From contig BMQD01000007.1 of NCBI GenBank assembly GCA_014647935.1, positions 1-64,000 of the forward strand: a stretch of DNA of 64,000 nt, given 5' to 3'. The notes beneath the pieces are model-generated. The model saw only the letters and a program-made list of their open reading frames with translations, ran no database searches and was not told where the DNA came from. Position numbers and translations under genes: made by a program. This document shows positions 56,609 to 64,000 of the stretch, in pieces; position 1 is the first letter of the stretch, and every line of letters starts with the position of its first letter. The stretch comes from Planomonospora parontospora. GTDB lineage: Bacteria; Actinomycetota; Actinomycetes; Streptosporangiales; Streptosporangiaceae.

Positions 56609-57211
56609 TCATGGTTCGTCGAGCAGCTGCGACAGCAGGTCCTGCCGGACGGTGCCCGACCAGCCGAGCTCGCCCGATTCCAGACGGGCGACGATGCGCT
56701 GCACCCAGGCCAGTTCGGCCTCGTTCAGCGTGCGCTCGTAGTCGACCTCGATCATCAGGATGTCGGGCAGGCCGTTGTCCTTCATGGCGCGCAGGTGGGC
56801 GTCCGTCCCGGCCAGCAGTCCTTCGAGCGCCGCGGCTCTGGTGCGCAGGGCGCGCAGCGCGTCGGGCACCGGCAGGGTGCCGATGAGGGAGACGGCCGCG
56901 GTGAACGTCCGGCGATCCGGGTGAGGGCTCTCGAGGAGCGCGCGGAGCCTGGTCGACAGCTCACTGCGGCCCTCGTCGGTGATCTCGTAGACGGTGCGCT
57001 CCGGCCGGCGACCCTCTCTGCTGGTTTCGACCGGGGCGATCAAGTCCTCGCCCGCGAGTCTTTCGACCGCGTGGTAGAGGCTCCGAGGAAGCCCGGTGAC
57101 GTAGTCCTTGTGGGTGTCGATGATGAAGCGGTGGAGCTCGTAGGGGTGGCTGGCGCGCACCGCGAGCATGGCCAGCACGGTCAAGCCGACCAGATCAGGA
57201 CGCCGCGCCAT
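56609..57211 (-). CDS. PadR family transcriptional regulator
   Basis: A 200-residue regulator: a PadR winged-helix domain (LTVLAMLAVRASHPYELHRFIIDTHKDYVTGLPRSLYHAVERLAGEDLIAPVETSREGRRPERTVYEITDEGR) followed by a helical C-terminal dimerisation domain (PadR subfamily 2-like). ATG 57211 has AAGGAGG 7 nt upstream. A 21-bp near-palindrome immediately before the ribosome-binding site is its likely autoregulatory operator. Confidence 0.93.
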   Translation of the reverse strand: MARRPDLVGLTVLAMLAVRASHPYELHRFIIDTHKDYVTGLPRSLYHAVERLAGEDLIAPVETSREGRRPERTVYEITDEGRSELSTRLRALLESPHPDRRTFTAAVSLIGTLPVPDALRALRTRAAALEGLLAGTDAHLRAMKDNGLPDILMIEVDYERTLNEAELAWVQRIVARLESGELGWSGTVRQDLLSQLLDEP

Positions 57212-57226
57212 AATGATGCCTCCTTC

Positions 57227-57247
57227 TATATTGCATTATGCACTATA
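57227..57247. promoter_or_regulatory. Near-palindromic PadR operator
   Basis: A 21-bp AT-rich element of the form TATAnTGCATnATGCAnTATA, symmetric except at positions 5, 11 and 17. It starts 2 bp beyond the padR ribosome-binding site and overlaps CATAAT/TATAGT -10-like boxes. Confidence 0.65.
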
Positions 57248-57400
57248 GCGGAATCAGGGGAAGGTTCCGGGGCTGACGGGCGGATGGTCGGTGATCGGCA
57301 TCGCGCCGCCGCTGCCGGGGGACCGGCCCGCACCGGGCCCGCGGTCGCCGTGCCGGTGGCCCACCGCCGTCGACTTTGGTCGCGGAACCCCCGTCCGAAG

Positions 57401-57423
57401 TCCGATGTGCGCCGTACATCGGA
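57401..57423. promoter_or_regulatory. Inverted repeat before the DUF418 gene
   Basis: TCCGATGT (57401-57408) and ACATCGGA (57416-57423) are perfect 8-bp arms with a 7-nt spacer, 18 nt before ATG 57441. It fits a repressor operator. Confidence 0.55.
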
Positions 57424-57440
57424 TTCCTAGCATCGAGGGC

Positions 57441-58604
57441 ATGACCCAGACCGCAGCGCCGGCGTCCAGGCGCATCCACGAGATCGACGCCGTACGGGGC
57501 TTCGCGCTGGGCGGCATCCTGGTCGCCAACATCGGCTTCTTCGCCGATCCCGGATACGCCGTCGGCATCGGCACCCTGCCCATGAGCGAAGGCCCCGTCG
57601 CCCTCGTGGTCAGCACCCTGGTGCTGACCAAGTTCTACGTGATCTTCTCGTTCCTGTTCGGCTACTCCTTCACCCTGCAGATGCGCTCGTGGGGCGAGAA
57701 GGTCAAGTCCCGCATGGTCCGCCGCTGCCTGGGCCTGTTCGCCCTGGGCGTGGCGCACGGGTTCCTGCTCTGGATCGGCGACATCCTCACCCTCTACGCC
57801 GCACTCGGCCTCCTGCTGCTGACGATGCGCGACATCAGGCCCAGGACCGCCGTCAAGGCCGGCTGCTGGATCATTGGCGTGATGTCGGTGATCTGGCTCG
57901 TGCTGGCCGGGCTCGTCCTGCTCGACCCGAGCGGCGCGGCGGCCCCGGTCGCCGACACGGCCGCCGCGGCGCGGGCCGAGGCGCTGGTCACCGGCGGGCC
58001 GCTGGACTTCCTGCGGTTCCAGGTCGAGACCTACCCGATGCTCGCGGCGTTCGTGTGGCTCGGCCAGGGCCCGATGGCGATGGCGCTGTTCCTGTTCGGG
58101 CTGGCGGCCGGGAAGTCGCGACTGCTGGAGGAGAGGGAGCGCTGGGCCCACCTGGTCCCCAGGATCCTGTGGCTGGGCTACGGCGTCGGCCTGCCCGCCG
58201 CGGTCTTCTTCACCTGGTCGTCCCAGACGGGCGGCGCCGCGGAACTGGTCGGCCTGGCGGTCAACAACCTGGCCTCCCCGCTGCTGTCGGCCGCCTACGT
58301 GGTCACCCTGCTGGCGCTGGTGAAGCGGTTCCCGGCGGTCGCCGGCGCGCTGGCCCCGGCCGGGCGGACGGCGGCCTCCAACTACATCGGCCAGTCGGTG
58401 CTGGCCTGCCTGGTCTTCACCGGGTACGGCCTGGCGCTGGCGGGGGAGCTGCCCCCGATCGCGGTGATGGGAGTGGCCGCGGTGATCTACGCGCTCCTGC
58501 TGGCACTGAGCGCCTGGTGGCTGCGCAGCCACCGGCAGGGCCCGGTCGAATGGGCGCTGAGACGCTTCACCCTGCTCTCCACGGCTCCGCGGCGGTCCCG
58601 GTGA
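57441..58604 (+). CDS. DUF418 family membrane protein
   Basis: A 387-residue protein with about ten transmembrane helices. RIHEIDAVRGFALGGILVANI is the classic DUF418/YeiB N-terminus; TKFYVIFSFLFGYSFTLQMRSWG and the C-terminal PAGRTAASNYIGQSVLACLVFTGYGL complete the signature. The family is related to membrane acyltransferases; its role is not known. ATG 57441. Divergent from padR; a 23-bp inverted repeat precedes it. Confidence 0.88.
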   Translation: MTQTAAPASRRIHEIDAVRGFALGGILVANIGFFADPGYAVGIGTLPMSEGPVALVVSTLVLTKFYVIFSFLFGYSFTLQMRSWGEKVKSRMVRRCLGLFALGVAHGFLLWIGDILTLYAALGLLLLTMRDIRPRTAVKAGCWIIGVMSVIWLVLAGLVLLDPSGAAAPVADTAAAARAEALVTGGPLDFLRFQVETYPMLAAFVWLGQGPMAMALFLFGLAAGKSRLLEERERWAHLVPRILWLGYGVGLPAAVFFTWSSQTGGAAELVGLAVNNLASPLLSAAYVVTLLALVKRFPAVAGALAPAGRTAASNYIGQSVLACLVFTGYGLALAGELPPIAVMGVAAVIYALLLALSAWWLRSHRQGPVEWALRRFTLLSTAPRRSR

Positions 58605-58615
58605 TCTCATCGTTC

Positions 58616-58668
58616 TGCCGGTCCTGCCGGTCCTGCCGGTCCTGCCGGTCTGTCGGTCCTGTCGGTCC
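58616..58668. repeat. Tandem 9-mer (TGCCGGTCC) array before the VOC gene
   Basis: Three perfect and three degenerate copies of a 9-bp unit, filling most of the 85-nt spacer between the DUF418 and VOC genes. Confidence 0.85.
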
Positions 58669-58689
58669 CGAGTGGCAGGATGACGCGCC

Positions 58690-59097
58690 ATGGACTGGAA
58701 ACTCGAAGTGGTGCCCGTCCCGGTGACGGACGTCGACCGGGCGAAGGACTTCTACGCCGAGGGACTCGGCTTCGCCGTCGACCTCGACATCCAGGTGGGC
58801 GACGGAGCACGCATGGTGCAGCTGACACCCCCCGGATCGGGCTGCTCGATCCATCTGAACACCGGGATCACCGGACCGCCGCCGGGCTCGCTGCAGGGCC
58901 TGCAGATCGTCGTGCCCGACATCGAGGCCGCCCGCGCCGAACTGGCCGGGCGCGGCGTGGAGGTCAGCGGGATCCGGCACTACGGTGAGGACGGCACTCT
59001 GGCCGACGGGCCGGGCGGCAGGTGGAACTCGTTCGTCTTCTTCTCAGACCCCGACGGCAACGGCTGGGTCCTGCAGGAGCGGCCCGCCGGCGGGTGA
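58690..59097 (+). CDS. VOC (glyoxalase/dioxygenase fold) family protein
   Basis: A 135-residue protein with two beta-alpha-beta-beta-beta modules: LEVVPVPVTDVDRAKDFYAEGLGFAVDLD and LQIVVPDIEAARAELAGRGVEVSGIRHYG...FVFFSDPDGNGWVLQE. The family includes glyoxalase I, dioxygenases and fosfomycin/bleomycin resistance proteins; nothing here singles out one. Start ATG 58690 with AGGA upstream. Confidence 0.88.
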   Translation: MDWKLEVVPVPVTDVDRAKDFYAEGLGFAVDLDIQVGDGARMVQLTPPGSGCSIHLNTGITGPPPGSLQGLQIVVPDIEAARAELAGRGVEVSGIRHYGEDGTLADGPGGRWNSFVFFSDPDGNGWVLQERPAGG

Positions 59098-59136
59098 CGC
59101 CCGCGCTCCGGCGGGAGATCCCCGAAGCCTCGGCGC

Positions 59137-59370
59137 TCACGTCCCGACGAGGAAACCGACGACCATCACGACGAGGAGGGGGAGTCCCAGCGCCCCCGTC
59201 CAGACGGTCGCCTTCCTGGCGCGCATCATGACGGCGGAGAGGAACGCGATGAGGACCAGCCCGAACGGGAGCGCGGCGAGCTGGAACAGCGCCCGCCACA
59301 CGCCCCGTGCCCGAGTGGGCAGCACCCGGTCACCCTCGGGGGTCAGGACCGCCGGGAAGACCTCACCCAC
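59137..59370 (-). CDS. Small two-helix membrane protein
   Basis: A 77-residue protein with two hydrophobic helices (ALFQLAALPFGLVLIAFLSAVMM and VWTGALGLPLLVVMVVGFLVG) separated by a short basic loop. GTG 59370 has only a distant AGGTGG. It begins 36 nt after the RecB-like gene on the same strand, so the two probably share a transcript. No family recognised. Confidence 0.55.
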   Translation of the reverse strand: MGEVFPAVLTPEGDRVLPTRARGVWRALFQLAALPFGLVLIAFLSAVMMRARKATVWTGALGLPLLVVMVVGFLVGT

Positions 59371-59406
59371 CTCTGAAAGCCACCTGCGACCGGCTGGCGA
59401 CGGGTC

Positions 59407-61188
59407 TCAGAAGGGCGGCTCGTCGTCCTCCGCCCCGGTGAGCGCGCCGGTGACCGCCTCGACCCGGCTGGTCGTGCAGCCCGGCGACTCCAGGATCTCG
59501 CCGGTGACCGGGTCGATCACCAGGCCGTCGACCGTCATGAAGGGCCCCTCGTCCGCCCGGGAGGCGTCGCCGCACCAGCGGGAGACGGGGCAGAACCGGC
59601 ACCAGGGCCCCGGGGTCGCCCGGAAGGCGGTGTCCCGGTGCCAGGGACCGGCCAGCTCCGCCAGCACGGCCCGCGCGGCGGCGACCACCCCGGGGTCGGC
59701 TGCGTCGAGTTCGACCACCGTGCCCGAGACCGGGGTGAGCTGCTCCAGCTCGACGGTCCCGGCGGTGTCCCCGAAGACGCCGCCCGCGATCAGGCAGACT
59801 GCCAGGGCGAGCTGCGGGACCAGCTCCAGGGCGTTCTCCGCGGTGATGCCGCGGTCCGTCAGCGAGGTCTTCTGCTCCCGGTAGACCAGGCGGCCGTCCA
59901 CCCGGCGCAGCAGGTCCGGGTTGGCGACGACCACGACGTCGGCGGTGGAGTCATAGGCGGCCACCCCCGGCTCCGGTATGACGGCGGTGACCTCGCCGGG
60001 ACCGCGCAGCGGGCACACGTCCACGTGCTGGACCAGGTAGGGCCAGATCTGCCGATATTCGTCCCAGTTCATCATCCGCTCGGCCAGGCCGTGGAAACTC
60101 CCGGTGGGGTCGGGCAGGTCTTCGAGCGTGCACGGCCGCTTCCGCGGCCTGCCGTGGGCGGTCTCCAGCCACCGGTGCACCAGCAGCCCGCGCCGGACCG
60201 CCGAGCCCGCGGCCTCCTCCGCCGGCAGGTGCAGGTCGCGCAGGTGCGACTGCGCGGGGCAGACCTGGTACTGCCGGGCCGTGGTGACCGACCAGGTACG
60301 GCGGTGCGTCCCGGGACCGGGCAGCCCGAGCAGCCCCGGCGTCCGGGCGAGGGCCTCGCAGGAGCCGAACAGCCTGCACCCGGCGCAGTCGGAGCCCGGA
60401 GCCCGGCGGTCGTCGGTCAGCAGCCCCGCGGCCACCGGCCTGACGGAGTCCAGGTATGCCTGCCGTACCTCCTCGGGGGCCGCGTCGACGAGCACCCGGG
60501 CGTCGGCGTCGGTCAGGCCCATCTCGACCACCCGGATCCGCCGCGGCCGCACCCCGCCGTGCTCGACCGGGATGGGAACGGCCTGGTAGACGTCGCGGGG
60601 GTCGACGACCCGGTCCCCGGCCGCCGCGACGTACGCCATGGCGAGCGTGGAGTGGTCGCTCTTGCGCCCCGTCGGACGGCGCAGCCGCAGTCGGCGGAAC
60701 TCGACGACCGAGCCGTCCGGCGAGGCGTACCAGCGGCCCCACGCGGTCAGCGCGCGCATCTCGACCGCCGAGGCGCCCCGCGTGCCGTGCTGCACGACGC
60801 GGGGCCGCCCGTCCAGGTGGAGCTCGACCCCCTCGGCGGCCAGCTCCGCGGCCAGGCTCTCCGACGTCTCCACGTAGGTGCGGCAGGCGTGCCGGATCCA
60901 GCGGGCCACGCCCCGGTGCACCGGATCGCGGCTCTCCTCGACCGCCATCTCGGCCGCGACGTCCGGGTCGTAGCCGTCGTGCTCGACGAAGTCCAGCGCC
61001 GAGATGACCAGACCGAGGGGGAAGGACGCCCACGGCGGGTAGCGCCGCCGGTCGCGGACCACCGGCCGCATCGCGGGATAGGCTTTGGCGGCGGCGGACG
61101 CGGGGCAGTCCCGCTCGCGGCGGTCGAGGGCGCTCGCCGAGAGCCGGACGACGTCCGGATTTCCGGTGAGCTCGGTGCGGAGGGGCAT
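59407..61188 (-). CDS. Tandem RecB/Cas4-like PD-(D/E)XK nuclease with two Cys clusters
   Basis: A 593-residue protein made of two similar halves. The C-terminal half (~295-545) has QYQVCPAQSHLRDL, the His in GLLVHRWLE, Asp in NPDLL and the catalytic ExK in YREQKTS (~438-440), then CRFCPVSRWC. This is the layout of Fe-S RecB/Cas4/AddB nucleases, with Cys ~309 plus 530, 533, 539. The N-terminal half repeats it: LSASALDRRERDCP (Cys 28), VHRGVARW, VVEFRRLRL (ExR instead of ExK), and CAGCRLFGSC (268, 271, 277). So the first module looks catalytically dead. ATG 61188 has AGGAG 6 nt upstream. No helicase gene is nearby. Confidence 0.8.
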   Translation of the reverse strand: MPLRTELTGNPDVVRLSASALDRRERDCPASAAAKAYPAMRPVVRDRRRYPPWASFPLGLVISALDFVEHDGYDPDVAAEMAVEESRDPVHRGVARWIRHACRTYVETSESLAAELAAEGVELHLDGRPRVVQHGTRGASAVEMRALTAWGRWYASPDGSVVEFRRLRLRRPTGRKSDHSTLAMAYVAAAGDRVVDPRDVYQAVPIPVEHGGVRPRRIRVVEMGLTDADARVLVDAAPEEVRQAYLDSVRPVAAGLLTDDRRAPGSDCAGCRLFGSCEALARTPGLLGLPGPGTHRRTWSVTTARQYQVCPAQSHLRDLHLPAEEAAGSAVRRGLLVHRWLETAHGRPRKRPCTLEDLPDPTGSFHGLAERMMNWDEYRQIWPYLVQHVDVCPLRGPGEVTAVIPEPGVAAYDSTADVVVVANPDLLRRVDGRLVYREQKTSLTDRGITAENALELVPQLALAVCLIAGGVFGDTAGTVELEQLTPVSGTVVELDAADPGVVAAARAVLAELAGPWHRDTAFRATPGPWCRFCPVSRWCGDASRADEGPFMTVDGLVIDPVTGEILESPGCTTSRVEAVTGALTGAEDDEPPF

Positions 61189-61417
61189 CGGGTCTCCTGT
61201 GGATGACGTTCCGTAAGATCTATAGCACCTCTTGTACTCGTGTTGGGGCTCCCCTGGGGATGACGTACGGGAAACGAGGGCGCAGCCGTGGGCCGTGCCG
61301 GGCCGTTCCCGCCGGACGCGCCTTCCACGACGGCGACGGCGGTGGCCGGGGCGCGCACCACGGCGGCGGTGACGGTGACGGCGGTGGCCCGGGCGCACAC
61401 GACCGCGGCCTGTCCGC

Positions 61418-62239
61418 TCAGGGAGTGAAGGCGGCCGCGTGCTCCTGCGCCCAGGTGGCGAACGTACGGCCGGGCCGTCCGATCAACCACTCGACGTCTG
61501 CGGTGGTCTCGGTCGGAACGCCGTCGTTCGACCGCTGCCAGTCCAGCAGCGCGTCGGCGATGGGCTCGGACAGGTATCCGGCCGTCTCCGCTTTCCACTC
61601 CTCGCGGGTGACGGTGCGGAAGGCGATGTGCCGGCCGGTCGCGCGACCGAGGATGTCGATCTGCTCGGCACAGGTGAGCGATTCGGGGCCGGTCAGGGTG
61701 TACGCCCGGCCGCCCAGGGCGGGGTCGGCCAGGACGGCGGCGGCCGTCTCGGCGAGGTCGGCCTCGTGGATGGGATCGCTGTACGACCCCGGGTAGGGCA
61801 GGCTCACCGGAGCGCCGCTCTTGACGGGCCAGGACCACGCCAGGGCGTTGCCGGCGAAGGCGCCGGGACGGAGCAGCGTGCTGCGGACGGGGGCGGAGGC
61901 CAGGGCGTGCTCGACGTCTGCGTGGGTCTTGGCCAGGGGGTTGGCCTCGGCTTCGGGGGCGAGCACGGCGGAGGACGAGAGCAGCACGATGTGCTCGACT
62001 CCGGCGGTGACGGCCTCGTTCACGAAGGCGTCGATGTGCGACGGCTCGGCGTACAGGAAGACCGAATCGACACCCTCCAGGGCGGCGGGGAAGGTGGACG
62101 GGTCGGTGAGGTCGCACCTGACGGTCGCCGGTTCGCCCGGACTGCTCGAGGCCGGGCGGACGAGCAGGTCGCGCCGGCGCAGGAGGGAGATGAGCTCGGT
62201 GGCCACGGCGCCACGAGCGCCGGTGACGAGGATGGTCAT
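61418..62239 (-). CDS. NmrA/SDR-type NAD(P)-binding protein
   Basis: A 273-residue atypical short-chain dehydrogenase: MTILVTGARGAVATELISLLRRRD (Rossmann), VRCDLTDPSTFPAALEGVDSVFLYA, HIVLLSSSAVL, and a C-terminal substrate-binding part (YSDPIHEADLAETAAAVLADPALGGRAYTLTGPESLTCAEQIDIL). It lacks the YxxxK catalytic pair, like NmrA/QorB-type redox sensors and quinone reductases. ATG 62239, with AAAGG ~12 nt upstream. Divergent from a MarR regulator that probably represses it. Confidence 0.87.
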   Translation of the reverse strand: MTILVTGARGAVATELISLLRRRDLLVRPASSSPGEPATVRCDLTDPSTFPAALEGVDSVFLYAEPSHIDAFVNEAVTAGVEHIVLLSSSAVLAPEAEANPLAKTHADVEHALASAPVRSTLLRPGAFAGNALAWSWPVKSGAPVSLPYPGSYSDPIHEADLAETAAAVLADPALGGRAYTLTGPESLTCAEQIDILGRATGRHIAFRTVTREEWKAETAGYLSEPIADALLDWQRSNDGVPTETTADVEWLIGRPGRTFATWAQEHAAAFTP

Positions 62240-62430
62240 GTCAGGACATGCCTTTCTGCTGATGGAACCCGGGCCGGGAAGGGCCGCGGACGGAGTGGTG
62301 CGGACAGGGTGGTGCGGACGGAGTGGCTTGGCGCGCTGCGGCTTGGCGTTGCGCGGCGCGGACGGCGTGAGGCGGACGGGCGCCGGTATGCGGCCCTCTT
62401 CCAGGAGGCTGCGAAGGGTAAGATTCAGGC

Positions 62431-62474
62431 GCGACGCGAAATCAGTGTCACGCAAAATTTGTGCGACGCAATAA
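62431..62474. promoter_or_regulatory. MarR operator region
   Basis: A 15-bp near-palindrome (62451-62465, 12 of 14 symmetric positions) lies between two direct repeats GCGACGC(G/A)A (62431 and 62463). All are AT-richer than the surroundings and sit 24-67 nt before the marR start, between it and the divergent NmrA-like gene. Confidence 0.55.
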
Positions 62475-62497
62475 AATGTGAAGGGTAGGACCGTCCG

Positions 62498-62962
62498 GTG
62501 TCAAATCGAGCCGAAACGCTGAAGCGGATCATGGACGAGAGCCGGCGGCACTATGCGGCATACGTGCTGTTCAACCAGGCGCTGGCCGACCATCTGCAGA
62601 TACACTCCACCGACCTGCAGTGTGTGGCGCTACTGGATCAGGAGCCAGGGCCGGTCAGCACCGGTGACATCGCGCGGCTCACCGGCCTGACGCCCGGCTC
62701 CGCCACCCGCCTGGTGGACCGGCTCGAGAAGGCGGGTCTGGTGGAACGGCACTCGGACCCCGCCGATCGCAGGCGGGCCCTGGTCGCTCTGGCGCCCTCG
62801 GCGAGGGAGAGGATCAGCGAGGTCTGGGATCTGCCGGGCAGGGCGTTCATCGAGGTGCTGGAGAGGTACGGGGACGCGGAACTGGCCGTCATCGCCGACT
62901 ACCTGCACCGAGCCGCCGAAGTGGGCCGCGCCCAGGCCGAACGCCTCACCGGGGGGAGCTGA
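62498..62962 (+). CDS. MarR family transcriptional regulator
   Basis: A 154-residue winged-helix regulator: LKRIMDESRRHYAAYVLFNQALADHLQIHSTDLQCVALLDQEPGPVSTGDIARLTGLTPGSATRLVDRLEKAGLVERHSDPADRRRALVALAPSARERI is a complete MarR DNA-binding domain, including the DRR wing. GTG 62498 has GAAGGG upstream. It probably controls itself and the divergent NmrA-like reductase. Confidence 0.93.
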   Translation: MSNRAETLKRIMDESRRHYAAYVLFNQALADHLQIHSTDLQCVALLDQEPGPVSTGDIARLTGLTPGSATRLVDRLEKAGLVERHSDPADRRRALVALAPSARERISEVWDLPGRAFIEVLERYGDAELAVIADYLHRAAEVGRAQAERLTGGS

Positions 62963-63127
62963 GGGCACGACGCCGCCGTCGGCCCGGGGCCGAGCCGGCT
63001 TTCCCATGACTCCCCGGAGGCGGCCTGCCGATGACGGTGTCACCAGGCGCAGCGGTACGTTCCCGGCGCACTCCGGTCGCCTCCGGGCAAGCGTGAGACG
63101 GTCGCGGTCCGCGATCACCGGTGGGTG

Positions 63128-64000
63128 TCAGAACTTGATGCGGGCGGCGACCGCCAGATGGTCGCTGCCGGTGGCGGGCAGGGTCCAGGTGGTGACGGGA
63201 TTCGCCGCCCGGGTCATGACGTGGTCGATCCGGGCCACGGGGAAGGCGGCGGGCCAGCTGAAGCCGAAGCCCTCCTCCGCCGGGGTCAGCCGGGAGGTAA
63301 CCGGCGCCAGTCCCCGGTCGTCGAGGGTGCCGTTGAGGTCGCCCAGCAGAATGATCCTGTCCTGCTTCTCCGCAGCGATGGCCGCGCCCAGTGCGGCGGC
63401 GCTCTCGTCCCGCCGTCCGGTGCCGAAGCCGTCCGGCAGCCGAATGCGGACCGAGGGCAGGTGGGCGACGTACACGGCCGCCTCGCCGTACGGCGTCCGC
63501 ACGGTGGACCGCATCCCCCGGCTCCAGTCTCCGGTGACCTCCACGGGCTTGATGTCCACCGGCCGGGTGTCCGCGAGGGGATACCTGGACCAGAGTCCGA
63601 CGGTGCCCACGACCGCGTGGTGGGGATGGCCGGGGGCGAGGGCGGACTCGTAGACGGGCAGGGCGCCGGGGGTCAGCTCCTCCAGGGCGATGAGGTCGGC
63701 TCCGGCCTGGGCCAGGGCTCGCGCGGTGCCTTCGGGATCGGGGTTCTCGTCGTTGACGTTGTGCTGGAGCACGGTCAGGTCGTGAGCCGTTCCCCGATCA
63801 CCGGGTAGCAACCGCTCACCGAAGAGGGCGGCCCAGACCGCCGCGGGCAGCACCAGGGACACCACCGCGGTGACCGAGCGACGCAGCAGAGCCAGGACCG
63901 CCAGCACGGGAACGGCCAGGCCGCCCCAGGGCAGGAAGGTCTCCAGCAGGCTACCGGGGTTGCCCGCGGCGTCGGGTACGACGCCGGGGAACGCCAGTAG
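63128..64000 (-). CDS. Endonuclease/exonuclease/phosphatase family membrane protein (5' partial)
   Basis: The frame remains open to the right edge, so at least 290 residues are present and the start lies beyond the window. The visible N-terminal part holds two hydrophobic segments (GGLAVPVLAVLALL; SVTAVVSLVLPAAVWAALF). The EEP domain follows: LTVLQHNVND, LIALEELTP (catalytic Glu), IILLGDLNGTLDD (Asp/Asn) and IDHVMTR...GSDHLAVAARI (terminal SDH). The domain would be outside the membrane; substrate (nucleic acid, phospholipid or phosphate ester) unknown. The 62963-63127 spacer holds nothing I can name. Confidence 0.88.
   Translation of the reverse strand, partial: LLAFPGVVPDAAGNPGSLLETFLPWGGLAVPVLAVLALLRRSVTAVVSLVLPAAVWAALFGERLLPGDRGTAHDLTVLQHNVNDENPDPEGTARALAQAGADLIALEELTPGALPVYESALAPGHPHHAVVGTVGLWSRYPLADTRPVDIKPVEVTGDWSRGMRSTVRTPYGEAAVYVAHLPSVRIRLPDGFGTGRRDESAAALGAAIAAEKQDRIILLGDLNGTLDDRGLAPVTSRLTPAEEGFGFSWPAAFPVARIDHVMTRAANPVTTWTLPATGSDHLAVAARIKF

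Overview
This is a very GC-rich stretch of chromosome with strong third-position G/C bias, frequent GTG starts and many 4-nt stop/start overlaps. RbpA, WhiA, a SteA/SteB pair, mycothiol-type MDMPI proteins and RecN-NadK-TlyA synteny point to a sporulating actinomycete; Streptosporangiaceae (Streptosporangium/Nonomuraea-like) is my best guess. No rRNA, tRNA, IS element, prophage or CRISPR array was seen.

Left part (1-16.9 kb). The order TPR protein, HAD phosphatase, small protein, tlyA, nadK, recN, steA, steB matches the Mycobacterium tuberculosis Rv1691-Rv1698 neighbourhood. It is extended here by a MraY/WecA-like membrane protein, a MurJ-type flippase and a GT4 glycosyltransferase, giving one long operon (about 6.9-16.9 kb) that joins NADP supply and DNA repair to cell-division and envelope assembly. 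Inserted among these are a metallo-beta-lactamase-fold hydrolase, a short SSB-like gene with an apparent frameshift, a DUF1015 gene and an SCP2-domain gene.

Middle part (17-35.9 kb). A TerC transporter sits behind a probable yybP-ykoY manganese riboswitch. Then come psd-pssA (phosphatidylethanolamine synthesis), an MBL/MDMPI pair, uvrA, two Rieske lipoproteins, uvrC-(tiny bridging ORF)-rapZ-yvcK-whiA, and the glycolytic cluster gap-pgk-tpiA followed by secG and rbpA. A DasR-like operator overlaps the gap promoter.

Right part (35.9-64 kb) is accessory: a coupled D-aminoacylase/IclR/sugar-acid kinase operon, an EF-hand protein, a second MurG-like transferase, two ABC exporter sets, a GH25 lysozyme, a redox cassette with a large perfect inverted repeat as shared operator, a 732-residue protein of unknown function beside an ADP-ribosylglycohydrolase, PadR- and MarR-controlled small operons, and a protein built of two RecB/Cas4-like nuclease modules, each closed by the same iron-sulfur-type cysteine pattern. 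The window ends inside an endonuclease/exonuclease/phosphatase gene.

Best candidates for something new: the tandem RecB-like nuclease (59.4-61.2 kb) with its small membrane partner, the 732-residue orphan protein, the 25-bp perfect palindrome between the two oxidoreductases, and the 39-codon ORF that exactly bridges uvrC and rapZ.
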